DNA of 64,000 nucleotides from Inquilinus ginsengisoli_A (GTDB lineage Bacteria > Pseudomonadota > Alphaproteobacteria > DSM-16000 > Inquilinaceae): the NCBI RefSeq assembly GCF_031453975.1, contig NZ_JAVDPW010000003.1, forward strand, positions 372,001 through 436,000, written 5' to 3'. Both the position numbers and the translations under genes were made by a program. The notes beneath the pieces were generated by a model, which was given only the letters and a program-made list of their open reading frames with translations, ran no database searches and had not been told where the DNA came from. Positions 43,077-51,693 of this stretch are shown here, one piece after another; within the stretch, counting starts at the first letter, position 1; each line of letters starts with the position of its first letter.

Positions 43077-44058
43077 TCAACGCGCCGACGCCGACACGGC
43101 CGTCAGGAACACTCACCGCAACCCCGGCATGGCGCTGGAGCTGGATTGGGTCGAGGCGGCGCGCGTCAATCTCAGCGCCGCCGAGCGCCGGGCCGCGACC
43201 CTGACCACCCGGCGCTCGGTGAAGAAGGAATACCAGGCCGCCTGGCTGGTGAAGTCGATCACCTGCATGGACCTGACCACCCTGGCCGGCGACGACACGC
43301 CGGGCCGGGTGCAGCGCCTCTGCGCCAAGGCGCGCCGCCCGCTGCGCGACGACCTGGTCGAGGCGCTTGATCTGGCCGACCGGCCGCCGACCACCGGCGC
43401 CGTCTGCGTCTACCCGACCATGGTCGCGCCGGCGGTCAAGGCGCTGGCCGGCAGCGGCATCCCGGTCGCCTCGGTCGCCACCGGCTTTCCGGCCGGGCTG
43501 ACGCCGCTGCCGCAGCGCCTGGCCGAGATCCGCTACGCCGTCGGAGAGGGCGCGGCCGAGATCGACATCGTCATCAACCGGGCCCAGGTGCTGAACCGCG
43601 ACTGGGCCGCCCTCTATGACGAGGTCAAGGCGATGCGCGAGGCCTGCGGCGAGGCGCATCTGAAGACCATCCTGGCCACCGGCGACCTGAAGACCCTGCG
43701 CAATGTCGAGGCCGCCAGCCTGGTCTGCATGATGGCCGGCGCCGATTTCATCAAGACCTCAACCGGCAAGGAGGACGTCAACGCCACCCTGCCGGTCAGC
43801 CTGGTGATGGTCCGCGCCATCCGCGACTACCAGGCCCGCACCGGCGAACGCGTCGGCTTCAAGCCGGCCGGCGGCCTGCGCACCGCCAAGGATGCCATCG
43901 CCTGGCTGATCCTGATGAAGGAGGAGCTGGGCCGGCCCTGGCTGGAGCCGGAGCTGTTCCGCATCGGCGCCTCCTCGCTGCTCGCCGATGTCGAACGCCA
44001 GCTCGAGCATTTCGTCACCGGCCGCTATTCGGCCGGCCACCGCCACGCCGCCGCCTGA
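43069..44058 (+). CDS. deoC: Deoxyribose-phosphate aldolase
   Basis: A 329-residue class I aldolase cleaving 2-deoxyribose 5-phosphate into acetaldehyde and glyceraldehyde 3-phosphate. Motifs are GAVCVYPTMVAPAVKALAGS, ASVATGFPAG, AEIDIVINRAQVLNRDW, LKTILATGDL and the Schiff-base lysine in ADFIKTSTGKEDVNA, with GFKPAGGLRTAKDAI as the phosphate loop. It is longer than E. coli DeoC because of an N-terminal extension of about 80 residues, common in this subgroup. ATG 43069 overlaps the regulator stop. The acetaldehyde product is probably handled by the aldehyde dehydrogenase 11 bases downstream. Confidence 0.95.
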   Translation: MPDQRADADTAVRNTHRNPGMALELDWVEAARVNLSAAERRAATLTTRRSVKKEYQAAWLVKSITCMDLTTLAGDDTPGRVQRLCAKARRPLRDDLVEALDLADRPPTTGAVCVYPTMVAPAVKALAGSGIPVASVATGFPAGLTPLPQRLAEIRYAVGEGAAEIDIVINRAQVLNRDWAALYDEVKAMREACGEAHLKTILATGDLKTLRNVEAASLVCMMAGADFIKTSTGKEDVNATLPVSLVMVRAIRDYQARTGERVGFKPAGGLRTAKDAIAWLILMKEELGRPWLEPELFRIGASSLLADVERQLEHFVTGRYSAGHRHAAA

Positions 44059-44069
44059 GGACCCAGACC

Positions 44070-46463
44070 ATGCCCCGGATCGCGGAGATTCTCGACACCA
44101 TGGAGTACGGCCCGTCGCCCGAGGACAGCGGCATTGCCCGCGACTGGCTGGCGCGGCATGAGGCCGGCTTCGGCCATTTCATCGACGGCAAGTTCGTCGC
44201 CCCGGCCGAGGGCGGGCGGTTCGAGGTGCTGAACCCGGCCACCAGCAAGCCGCTGGCCCAGGTGGCCCAGGGCACCGCCAAGGATGTCGACGCCGCGGTC
44301 AAGGCCGCGCGCCGGGCCCAGAAGGGCTGGGCGGCGCTGCCGGGGTCCGAGCGCGCCCGCCACCTCTACGCCCTGGCCCGCCATGTCCAGCGCCGCGAGC
44401 GGCTGCTGTCCGTGATCGAGACCATGGACAATGGCAAGCCGATCCGCGAGAGCCGGGACATCGACATCCCGCTGGTCGCCCGCCATTTCTACCACCATGC
44501 CGGCTGGGCCTCGCTGGTCGAGACCGAATTCCCCGGCTACCGCCCGGTCGGGGTCTGCGGCCAGATCATCCCGTGGAACTTCCCGCTCTTGATGCTGGCG
44601 TGGAAGGTGGCGCCGGCCCTGGCCGCGGGGAACACGGTGGTGCTGAAGCCGGCCGAGTTCACGCCGCTGACCGCGCTCCTGTTCGCCGAGATCGCGCAGG
44701 AGGCCGGGCTGCCGCCGGGCGTGCTGAACATCGTCACCGGCGACGGCGCCACCGGTGCCCTGATCGTCGACCATCCGGATGTCGACAAGATCGCCTTCAC
44801 CGGTTCGACCGAGGTCGGGCGCCGCATCCGCGAGGCCACCGCCGGCACGGGCAAGAAGCTGTCGCTGGAGCTGGGCGGCAAGTCGCCCTTCATCGTGTTC
44901 GACGACGCCGACCTGGATGCCGCGGTCGAAGGCGTGGTGGATTCGATCTGGTTCAACCAGGGCCAGGTCTGCTGCGCCGGGTCGCGCCTGCTGGTGCAGG
45001 AAAGCGTGGCCGACCGGATGTACGACAAGCTGAAGCGCCGCATGGCGACGCTGCGGGTCGGCGATCCCCTGGACAAGTCGACCGATATGGGCCCGATCGT
45101 CGCCCAGGTGCAGCTCGACCGGATCAAGCACTATGTCGAGCTGGGCAAGACGGAGGGCGCCGCCTGTTGGCAGGATTCCGCGACGCTGCCCAAGGGAGGC
45201 CTGTACTTCCCGCCGACCCTGTTCACCGGGGCCGAGCCGGCCTCGACCATCGCCCAGGACGAGATCTTCGGCCCGGTGCTGACGGCCTCGACCTTCCGCA
45301 CGCCGGATGAGGCGGTGTCGCTGGCCAACAACTCCCGCTACGGCCTCGCCGCCTCGGTGTGGTCGGAGACGGTGAACCAGGCGCTGCATGTCGCGGCGCG
45401 GCTGAAGGCCGGCGTCGTCTGGATCAACTGCGCCAACATGTTCGACGCCGCGGTCGGCTTCGGCGGTTATCGCGAGAGCGGCTTCGGCCGCGAGGGCGGG
45501 CGCGAGGGCTTGTACGAATACCTGGTGGCGGGCTGGGAGAAGGATGCGCCGGCGCTGAAGCCGGTGGCCGCGGCCCCGCTGGCGGCGGTGCCGCTGGGCG
45601 GTGACCACGACCTGCCCAGCATCGACCGCACCGCCAAGTTGTATGTCGGCGGCAAGCAGGCGCGGCCGGATGGCGGCTACAGCTATGGCGTCACCGACCC
45701 GAAGGGGCGTGTGCTGGGCCAGGTCGGCCTCGGCAACCGCAAGGACATCCGCAACGCGGTCGAGGCGGCGCACAAGGCCACCGGCTGGGGCGGCCTGGCC
45801 GGGCACAACCGGGCCCAGGTGCTGTACTTCCTGGCCGAGAACCTGGCCGCGCGGTCCGAGGAGTTCGCGCATCGCCTGACCGCCATGACCGGCGCCACGG
45901 CGAAGGCCGCTTCGGCCGAGGTCGAGGCCGCGGTGCGGCGGGTCTTCTTCTACGCCGGCTTCGCCGACAAATATGACGGCCAGGTGCATGACGCCCGCGC
46001 CCGGCAGGTGACGCTGGCGATGAACGAGCCCTGGGGCGTGATGGGCATCCTGTGCCCGGACGAGGCGCCGCTGCTCGGCTTCGTGTCGCTGGTGGTGCCG
46101 GCGATCGCCATGGGCAACCGGGTGGTGGCGGTGCCGTCGCCGCGCCACCCGCTGGTGGCGACCGATCTGTACCAGGTGCTCGACACCTCCGACGTGCCGG
46201 ACGGCGTGGTCAACATCGTCACCGGTGAGCGCGACGTCCTGGCCAAGACCCTGGCCGAGCATGACGATATCGCCGCCCTCTGGTATGCCGGCCCGGCCGA
46301 TGGCGGGGCGGCGGTCGAGAAGGCCAGCGCCGGCAGCCTTAAGGCTACCTGGACCAACCAGGGCCGCCGGCGCGACTGGCTGTCGGATGCCGAAGGGCAG
46401 GGCCGCGACTATCTGCGGCGGGCCACCCAGGTCAAGAACATCTGGTTGCCCTACGGGGAGTGA
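44070..46463 (+). CDS. Double-domain aldehyde dehydrogenase (ALDH16 type)
   Basis: A 797-residue protein of two aldehyde dehydrogenase domains. The first (about 35-510) is complete: IIPWNFPLLMLAWKVAPALA, FTGSTEVGRRIREAT, general base E267 in LSLELGGKSP and catalytic C301 in FNQGQVCCAGSR. The second (about 520-797) keeps the fold (WGVMGILCPDEAPLLGF, VVNIVTGERDVLAKTL) but lacks both the ELGG glutamate and the catalytic cysteine motif. This active-plus-dead layout and the length of about 800 define ALDH16. It follows deoC closely and probably oxidises acetaldehyde from deoxyribose. Confidence 0.93.
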   Translation: MPRIAEILDTMEYGPSPEDSGIARDWLARHEAGFGHFIDGKFVAPAEGGRFEVLNPATSKPLAQVAQGTAKDVDAAVKAARRAQKGWAALPGSERARHLYALARHVQRRERLLSVIETMDNGKPIRESRDIDIPLVARHFYHHAGWASLVETEFPGYRPVGVCGQIIPWNFPLLMLAWKVAPALAAGNTVVLKPAEFTPLTALLFAEIAQEAGLPPGVLNIVTGDGATGALIVDHPDVDKIAFTGSTEVGRRIREATAGTGKKLSLELGGKSPFIVFDDADLDAAVEGVVDSIWFNQGQVCCAGSRLLVQESVADRMYDKLKRRMATLRVGDPLDKSTDMGPIVAQVQLDRIKHYVELGKTEGAACWQDSATLPKGGLYFPPTLFTGAEPASTIAQDEIFGPVLTASTFRTPDEAVSLANNSRYGLAASVWSETVNQALHVAARLKAGVVWINCANMFDAAVGFGGYRESGFGREGGREGLYEYLVAGWEKDAPALKPVAAAPLAAVPLGGDHDLPSIDRTAKLYVGGKQARPDGGYSYGVTDPKGRVLGQVGLGNRKDIRNAVEAAHKATGWGGLAGHNRAQVLYFLAENLAARSEEFAHRLTAMTGATAKAASAEVEAAVRRVFFYAGFADKYDGQVHDARARQVTLAMNEPWGVMGILCPDEAPLLGFVSLVVPAIAMGNRVVAVPSPRHPLVATDLYQVLDTSDVPDGVVNIVTGERDVLAKTLAEHDDIAALWYAGPADGGAAVEKASAGSLKATWTNQGRRRDWLSDAEGQGRDYLRRATQVKNIWLPYGE

Positions 46464-46508
46464 GGGAGGCGGCGGGGCGCTGATATCGCTTTGTCGGATC
46501 CTCCTTTC

Positions 46509-46598
46509 TGTCATTGCCCGGCTTGACCGGGCAATCCAGGGGCCGTCGAGAGCGGCTCTGGCCGCCCTGGATGCCACGGTCAAGCCGTGGCATGACAG
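46509..46598. repeat. Family A paired-palindrome repeat, copy 4
   Basis: The left end is TTGCCCGGCTTGACCGGGC and the right end is TGCCACGGTCAAGCCGTGGC, with inner arms AATCCAGGGGCC and CCCTGGAT. It fills most of the ALDH16-phosphopantetheinyl transferase gap. Confidence 0.85.
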
Positions 46599-46658
46599 CT
46601 TAGGGGCGGGGAGGCGTTCCGAATTGGTCTGTGACCGGGCGGCACTCGAGGAGGGGGA

Positions 46659-47408
46659 ATGATCCCCGATATCTGGGCGATGCCGTCGGGGTTCCCCGAA
46701 CTGGCGCCGGGCCAGGTCCAGGTCTGGCGGCTGCGCACTGACCGCGACCCGCGCGCCGGCCTTGCCTTGCTGTCGCCGGCCGAGCGCCGGCGCGCCGAGG
46801 GCTTCCGCACCGAACTGATGCGCGCCCGCCATGTCGCTGCCCATGCCGCGGTGCGGCTGCTGCTCGGCCGCGCCCTCGGGGTGCCGGGCGACCAGCTGCG
46901 CTTCGGCCAGAACGCCTGGGGCAAGCCGGAGCTGGTCGGCCCTGACTCCGGCGGCGGCGACCTGCGATTCAATCTCTCGCACAGCGGCGACTGGGCGCTG
47001 GTCGCGATGGCGCGCGGCATCGATGTCGGCGTCGATGTCGAGCTGGTCTCGGATCCGCCGCCGATCGAGGTGGCCAGCATGGTCTATTCGGCGGCGGAGC
47101 GGGCGGCGCTGGCTGCCCTGTCCGGCCCCGCGCTGACCGCCGCCTTCTACGCGATCTGGACCCGCAAGGAGGCGCTGTCGAAGGGCCTCGGCCTCGGCTT
47201 CTCCATCGACTTCGCCAGCTTCGGCGTCAGCCCCGAACCGTCGCTGGGGATCAGCCGGCCGCTGCTGCCGCCGAAGCTGGAGGCGGCGGCCGGCTGGCAC
47301 CTGGTCGACCTGCCGCCGATCGACGGCGCGGCCGGGGCGCTGGCGGTGCCGGGCGGCGATCTCGAGGTTTCGGCCTGGCGCTTCGAGGCCGGGCTGTGGG
47401 GATTGTAG
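46659..47408 (+). CDS. 4'-phosphopantetheinyl transferase (Sfp type)
   Basis: A 249-residue enzyme that transfers phosphopantetheine from CoA to carrier-protein serines. Magnesium and CoA motifs are GIDVGVDVELVSD (about residue 124) and WTRKEALSKGLGLGF (about 168), with FNLSHSGDWALVAMARG before them. The length and two-lobed layout fit the Sfp group used by polyketide and peptide synthases rather than AcpS. No such synthase lies in the window, so the target carrier is elsewhere. GAGGAGGGGG immediately precedes the ATG. Confidence 0.92.
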   Translation: MIPDIWAMPSGFPELAPGQVQVWRLRTDRDPRAGLALLSPAERRRAEGFRTELMRARHVAAHAAVRLLLGRALGVPGDQLRFGQNAWGKPELVGPDSGGGDLRFNLSHSGDWALVAMARGIDVGVDVELVSDPPPIEVASMVYSAAERAALAALSGPALTAAFYAIWTRKEALSKGLGLGFSIDFASFGVSPEPSLGISRPLLPPKLEAAAGWHLVDLPPIDGAAGALAVPGGDLEVSAWRFEAGLWGL

Positions 47409-47427
47409 GATCGACGAAGAGGGCAGG

Positions 47428-47796
47428 ATGCTGGATCACGTGACCATCGGGGTCGGCGACATCGAGCGGTCGAAGGCCTTCTACGACCAGGCGCTGGCGG
47501 CGATCGGCATCGTCAGGCTGTATGCCGAGGGCGAGGCCTTCGCCGGCTACGGCGTCGGCCGCAAGGCGTTCTTCTGGATCGGGCTGAAGGACGCCGCCAT
47601 CACCGGCACCCATGTCGCCTTCGTGGTGCCGGACCGGCCCGCCGTCGACCGCTTCCACCAGGCGGCGCTGGCCGCCGGCGGCTGCGACAATGGGGGGCCG
47701 GGGCTGCGGCCGCATTACCATCCCGACTATTACGGCGCCTTCGTCCTCGACCCCGATGGCCACAACATCGAGGCGGTCTGCCACGAGGCGCCGTGA
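47428..47796 (+). CDS. VOC-family (glyoxalase-like) protein
   Basis: A 122-residue vicinal oxygen chelate protein. It opens MLDHVTIGVGDIERSKAFYD with the N-terminal metal-histidine position, and the second half has YYGAFVLDPDGHNIEAVCHE, supplying the C-terminal glutamate ligand. One-module VOC proteins act as dimers in glyoxalase, dioxygenase or resistance roles, and the motifs here do not decide which. It lies 19 bases after the phosphopantetheinyl transferase gene. Confidence 0.9.
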   Translation: MLDHVTIGVGDIERSKAFYDQALAAIGIVRLYAEGEAFAGYGVGRKAFFWIGLKDAAITGTHVAFVVPDRPAVDRFHQAALAAGGCDNGGPGLRPHYHPDYYGAFVLDPDGHNIEAVCHEAP

Positions 47797-47915
47797 CGGC
47801 GTCGGGCCTCAGGCCTGCCGGAGCGCCTTGCGGCCTTCGCGGTCGAGCGCCGCGAACTCCTCGTCCGACAGCGCGATCCCGGCGGCGGCGGGGATGTCTT
47901 TGATCTCAGACTCGT

Positions 47916-48752
47916 TCAGTCGAAATCGGTCGAAAGCGAGACCTGTTCCCAGGCCTTCAGCTCCGCCTGCAGCGCCGTCAGCTTTTCATCCACCAGCTTG
48001 ACCGCGTCGGGGCCCAGCAGCAGATGGGCCGGCGGATCCTTGGCCTCGACCAGCTGCAGGATGGCCCGCGCGGCCTTGGCCGGGTCGCCCGACTGCTTGC
48101 CGTTGCGGGCTTGGCGGGCGGCGCGCTGGGTTCCGAACACCTCGTCATAATCGGTGATGGTGTGCGCCGCCCGCACCATCGACCGGCCGGCCCAGTCGGT
48201 GCGGAACCCGCCCGGCTCGACCGCGGTGACGGCGATGCCGAAGCCCTTCACCTCCTTGCCCAGGGATTCGGAGATGCCCTCGAGGGCGAATTTGCTGCCG
48301 TGATAGAAGGCAATGCCGGGAAAGGTGATGATGCCGCCCATCGAGGTGATGTTGACGATGTGGCCGCTGCGGCGCGTGCGCATGAAGGGCAGCACGGCCT
48401 GGATCACGGCAACGGCGCCGAAGACGTTGACGTCGAACTGGCGGCGCAGGTCGTCGAGGGGCGATTCCTCGACCGTGCCCTCATGGCCGTAGCCGGCATT
48501 GTTGACCAACACGTCGATCGGCCCGATTGCGGCCTCGACCTTTTCGACCGCCGGTGCGATGGCTGCGGTGTCGGTGACGTCAAGCAGCACGCCGACGGAC
48601 CGGCCGGGGCTCAGCGCGTCGAATTCGGCGCGCGCGGCCTCGTTGCGCAGCGTGCCGGCGACACGGTGGCCGGCGGCCAGAGCCTCGGTCGCCAGCGCCC
48701 GGCCGAAGCCCGAACTGACACCGGTGATGAAGAAGGTCTTCGGGGCGCTCAT
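47916..48752 (-). CDS. Short-chain dehydrogenase/reductase
   Basis: A 278-residue classical SDR. The nucleotide motif is FFITGVSSGFGRALA (residues 8-22), the NAG motif is VLVNNAGYGHEG, and the active-site Tyr-x3-Lys is in IAFYHGSKFALEG. It ends WEQVSLSTDFD, as in a related SDR subgroup that includes the gene at 49877. ATG 48752 (MSAPKTFFITG) is chosen; ATG 48815 would add 21 residues. It is divergent-adjacent to the LysR gene but on the same strand, 89 bases downstream of it. Confidence 0.92.
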   Translation of the reverse strand: MSAPKTFFITGVSSGFGRALATEALAAGHRVAGTLRNEAARAEFDALSPGRSVGVLLDVTDTAAIAPAVEKVEAAIGPIDVLVNNAGYGHEGTVEESPLDDLRRQFDVNVFGAVAVIQAVLPFMRTRRSGHIVNITSMGGIITFPGIAFYHGSKFALEGISESLGKEVKGFGIAVTAVEPGGFRTDWAGRSMVRAAHTITDYDEVFGTQRAARQARNGKQSGDPAKAARAILQLVEAKDPPAHLLLGPDAVKLVDEKLTALQAELKAWEQVSLSTDFD

Positions 48753-48841
48753 GGTGACTCTCCTGTCATGCAGGACATATCTGGGCTCACCGCACTGCCG
48801 TGGTAACCGGTGCAATCCTCAATAGGCCCTGAAGCCAAACT

Positions 48842-49750
48842 TCAAAATGGCGCCGTGGCCGGCGACGGCTTGCGGGCGAAGTCGATGAAGGCGCGCAGCG
48901 CGGCCGGCAGCTGCCGCCGCCCGGGATAGTACAGGAAGAAGCCCGGATAGGCCGGGCACCAATCCTGCAGCACACGGACCAGCCGGCCTTCGGACAGCAG
49001 CCCTTCGACCTGCTGCTCGAACAGATAGGCCAGGCCGGCGCCGGCCAGCGCCGCGTCGATCATCAGGTCCTGGTCGCTCAGGGTCAGGGGGCCATCGACC
49101 TCGACCTCCAGCTCGATGCCGCCGCGCTCGAACTCCCAGGCATAGAGCGCGCCGCTGTGGAAGCGGTAGCGGATGCAGGGCTGCCCGCGCAGGTCGTGCG
49201 GCGTGGCCGGCACCGGATGACGCCCGAAATGCTCGGGCGATCCGACGATGGCGAAGCGGTGCCGCGGGCCGATCGCGGTGGCGATCATGTCGGCGGCGAT
49301 GACCTCGCCGAAGCGCACCCCGGCGTCGAAGCCGGCCGACACCACATCGCTCAGCGCATCGTCCGCCACCACCTCGACCCGCACATCGGGGTAGGCGCGC
49401 TGGAAGCGGGTGACGATCGGCAGCAGCACCAGCCGGGTGGCGGCGCGCGACGCGTTCAGCCGCAGCGTGCCCGCCGGGGCGCCGCGGAACAGGTTCAGAT
49501 CCTCGATCGCATCGTCGATGTCGCGGAAGGCGGGCCGGATCCGGGCGAACAGCCGCTCGCCCGCCTCGGTCAGCGCGACGCTGCGGGTGGTGCGGTTGAC
49601 CAAGCGAAGGTCCAACCGCTCCTCGATTGCGCGCAGGGCGTGGCTCAGCGCCGAGGGCGTGACGCCCAGCTCCACGGCGGCGCGGCGAAAGCTGCGATGG
49701 GTGGCGATGGCCAGGAAGACCGACAGGTCGGCCGGATCGATCCGCTTCAT
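48842..49750 (-). CDS. LysR-family transcriptional regulator
   Basis: A 302-residue LysR regulator. The winged helix is residues 1-60 (DLSVFLAIATHRSFRRAAVE), and the effector domain contains AGTLRLNASRAATRLVLLPI. Two SDR genes flank it, one downstream (47916) and one divergent (49877), an arrangement common for LysR genes that control an adjacent oxidoreductase. The start is put at 49750; ATG 49762 would lie inside the operator palindrome. Confidence 0.92.
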   Translation of the reverse strand: MKRIDPADLSVFLAIATHRSFRRAAVELGVTPSALSHALRAIEERLDLRLVNRTTRSVALTEAGERLFARIRPAFRDIDDAIEDLNLFRGAPAGTLRLNASRAATRLVLLPIVTRFQRAYPDVRVEVVADDALSDVVSAGFDAGVRFGEVIAADMIATAIGPRHRFAIVGSPEHFGRHPVPATPHDLRGQPCIRYRFHSGALYAWEFERGGIELEVEVDGPLTLSDQDLMIDAALAGAGLAYLFEQQVEGLLSEGRLVRVLQDWCPAYPGFFLYYPGRRQLPAALRAFIDFARKPSPATAPF

Positions 49751-49752
49751 TG

Positions 49753-49767
49753 ATGAGATCATCTCAT
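49753..49767. promoter_or_regulatory. ATGAGAT-C-ATCTCAT palindrome, LysR-type binding site candidate
   Basis: ATGAGAT (49753-49759), a single C, then ATCTCAT (49761-49767). It is a perfect 7-bp inverted repeat directly upstream of the LysR start and 110 bases before the divergent SDR gene, a typical LysR autoregulatory position. Confidence 0.65.
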
Positions 49768-49876
49768 GATCTCGATGCAGATTTACACGATTATTTCATG
49801 AGCTGCGAGGCGGTAGCGTTTCTTCATCAGGCCCACGACGCCGCATCCCGCGACCGGGCAGACGAGGAGAAACATC

Positions 49877-50716
49877 ATGCGTGTCTGGTTCATCACCGGT
49901 GCGTCGCGCGGCTTCGGCGCCCTGATCACGGAACAGGCCCTGGCCGCCGGCGATGCGGTCGTGGCCACGGCGCGGGACCCGGCGACGGTGGCGGCCCGCT
50001 TCGGCGACCAGCCCAACCTGTTGCCGGTCAAGCTGGACGTCACCCAGGAAGACCAGGCCCACGCCGCGGTCGAACAGGCGGTGAAGCGCTTCGGCCGGAT
50101 CGACATCCTGCTCAACAATGCCGGCTACGGCCTGCTGGGCGCGGTCGAGGAATCGGGGGCGCAGGAGGTCGAGCGGCTGTTCGGCACCAATGTCTTCGGC
50201 CTGCTGGCCGTCACCCGTGCCGTGCTGCCGCACATGCGGCGCCAGCGCTCCGGCCATGTCATCAACATCTCGTCGATCGGCGGCTACGGCTCCTATCCCG
50301 GCTGGGGCGTCTACTGCGCCACCAAATTCGCGGTCGAGGGGCTGACCGAGGCCCTGGCGACCGAGCTGGCGCCGCTGGGCATCCGGGCCACGGTGGTCGA
50401 GCCGGGCTTCTTCCGCACCGACTTCCTGGACGACCAGTCGCTGGTGAAGACCGAGCTGGAGATCGAGGACTATGCCGAGACGGTCGGCGCCATGCGCAGC
50501 TTCGCCGCCGGCGCCAACCACGCCCAGCCGGGCGATCCGCACAAGCTGGCCAAGGCGATGATCGCGCTGGTGAACGCGCCGAACCCGCCGCTGCGCATGC
50601 CCTTCGGCACCGACACGGTGGCGGTGATCGCGCAGAAGAACGCCAAGGTGGCCGCCGAGCTGGCGGAATGGCGCGACCTCGCCGTCTCGACCGACTGGGA
50701 CAGCCCGGCGGCGTAA
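49877..50716 (+). CDS. Short-chain dehydrogenase/reductase
   Basis: A 279-residue classical SDR with VWFITGASRGFGALI (residues 3-17), ILLNNAGYGLLGAVEES and the active-site WGVYCATKFAVEG. It ends AEWRDLAVSTDWDSPAA, resembling the SDR at 47916, so these two may be diverged copies on either side of a LysR gene. It is divergent from the LysR gene with the palindrome between them, and followed by a strong terminator. The substrate is unknown. Confidence 0.93.
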   Translation: MRVWFITGASRGFGALITEQALAAGDAVVATARDPATVAARFGDQPNLLPVKLDVTQEDQAHAAVEQAVKRFGRIDILLNNAGYGLLGAVEESGAQEVERLFGTNVFGLLAVTRAVLPHMRRQRSGHVINISSIGGYGSYPGWGVYCATKFAVEGLTEALATELAPLGIRATVVEPGFFRTDFLDDQSLVKTELEIEDYAETVGAMRSFAAGANHAQPGDPHKLAKAMIALVNAPNPPLRMPFGTDTVAVIAQKNAKVAAELAEWRDLAVSTDWDSPAA

Positions 50717-50748
50717 GGCCCGGACGGGAGGCCCATCGCGCGACCCGG

Positions 50749-50779
50749 AAGGCCGCCATCACACCCTGATGGCGGCCTT
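50749..50779 (+). terminator. Intrinsic terminator after the SDR gene
   Basis: AAGGCCGCCATCA (50749-50761) pairs perfectly with TGATGGCGGCCTT (50767-50779) across a CACCC loop. The 13-bp stem is followed by CATCTTT, a weak T-tract. Confidence 0.85.
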
Positions 50780-50887
50780 CATCTTTGCGACGGCTGCTGC
50801 TCCAGCTGCGCGCCCCGATCGACTTCCCGCGGCGGGAGGCCGGACAAGTGGCGCCGGCGATCGAAGGCGTGATCTCCTAGATCCGAT

Positions 50888-51622
50888 TCAGGTCGCCAGG
50901 AAGCCGCCATCGACCGGGACGATGGCGCCGTTCATCATCGCCGCGGCGTCGCCCAGCAGGTAGAGGATGACCTCGGCCACGTCGTCCGGCTGGGCGAAGC
51001 GGCCGAGCGGGATGCGGCCCAGCATCGGGCCGGATTTGGCCGGATCGCTCCAGGCCTTCACCGCCATCGGCGTCAGGGTCACCACCGGATTGACGCTGTT
51101 GGTGCGGATGCCGTGCGGCCCCAGCTCCACCGCCATCACCCGGGTGATGGCGTCGAGCGCGCCCTTCGAGGCGCAATAAGCGGTGTGGTCGGGCAGGCCG
51201 ATCGCCGAGGACACGCTGGAGACGTTGACGATGGCGCCGGGGCGGCCGCGGCGGATCATATCCCGCGCGACCTCCTGCGCCACGATCATCGGCGCCCGGG
51301 CGTTCACCGCCATGATCGCGTCGAAGCTGTCGACCGAGGTGTCGAGGAAGGATTCCAGCGTGGTGGTTCCGGCGCAGTTGACCAGGGCGTCGACGGGCAG
51401 CGCCGCGATCGCCGCCCGACGGGTGGCCTCGGGGTCGCCGAGGTCGACCGCGATGGTGCGGCAGCCGATCTCCGCCGCCAGTTCCTTGAGGTCCTCGGCG
51501 CTGCGGGTGGCGGCGATCACCTCGGCGCCGCGCCGGTGCAGCATCACCGCCGTGGCCCGGCCGATGCCCTTGCCGGCGCCGGTCACCAGCACCCGCCGCC
51601 CCGCGAAATCCCGTCCGTCCAT
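50888..51622 (-). CDS. Short-chain dehydrogenase of the L-xylulose reductase/carbonyl reductase type
   Basis: A 244-residue SDR with VLVTGAGKGIGRATAVML (residues 11-28), DALVNCAGTTTLESFLDTS and the active-site HTAYCASKGALDAIT. The stretch ELGPHGIRTNSVNPVVTLTP and LGRIPLGRFAQPDDVAEVI resembles mammalian dicarbonyl/L-xylulose reductase (DCXR). Reduction of a pentulose or alpha-dicarbonyl is therefore likely. It is 72 bases downstream of the GH130 start region on the opposite reading order, with no co-directional partner. Confidence 0.9.
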   Translation of the reverse strand: MDGRDFAGRRVLVTGAGKGIGRATAVMLHRRGAEVIAATRSAEDLKELAAEIGCRTIAVDLGDPEATRRAAIAALPVDALVNCAGTTTLESFLDTSVDSFDAIMAVNARAPMIVAQEVARDMIRRGRPGAIVNVSSVSSAIGLPDHTAYCASKGALDAITRVMAVELGPHGIRTNSVNPVVTLTPMAVKAWSDPAKSGPMLGRIPLGRFAQPDDVAEVILYLLGDAAAMMNGAIVPVDGGFLAT

Positions 51623-51693
51623 CCCTGCCTCCCCGATCCTATGCCGTCGCCCAACCTATATCAGGGCCGGACCGGGGAAGGGGAGGCTGGCGG

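Noticed and set aside
44025..47300. 1091-codon open frame on the minus strand across deoC/ALDH16
   Set aside because: High-G+C antisense shadow. It lacks domains, is rich in Arg/Gly/His/Gln, and overlaps two certain genes on the other strand.
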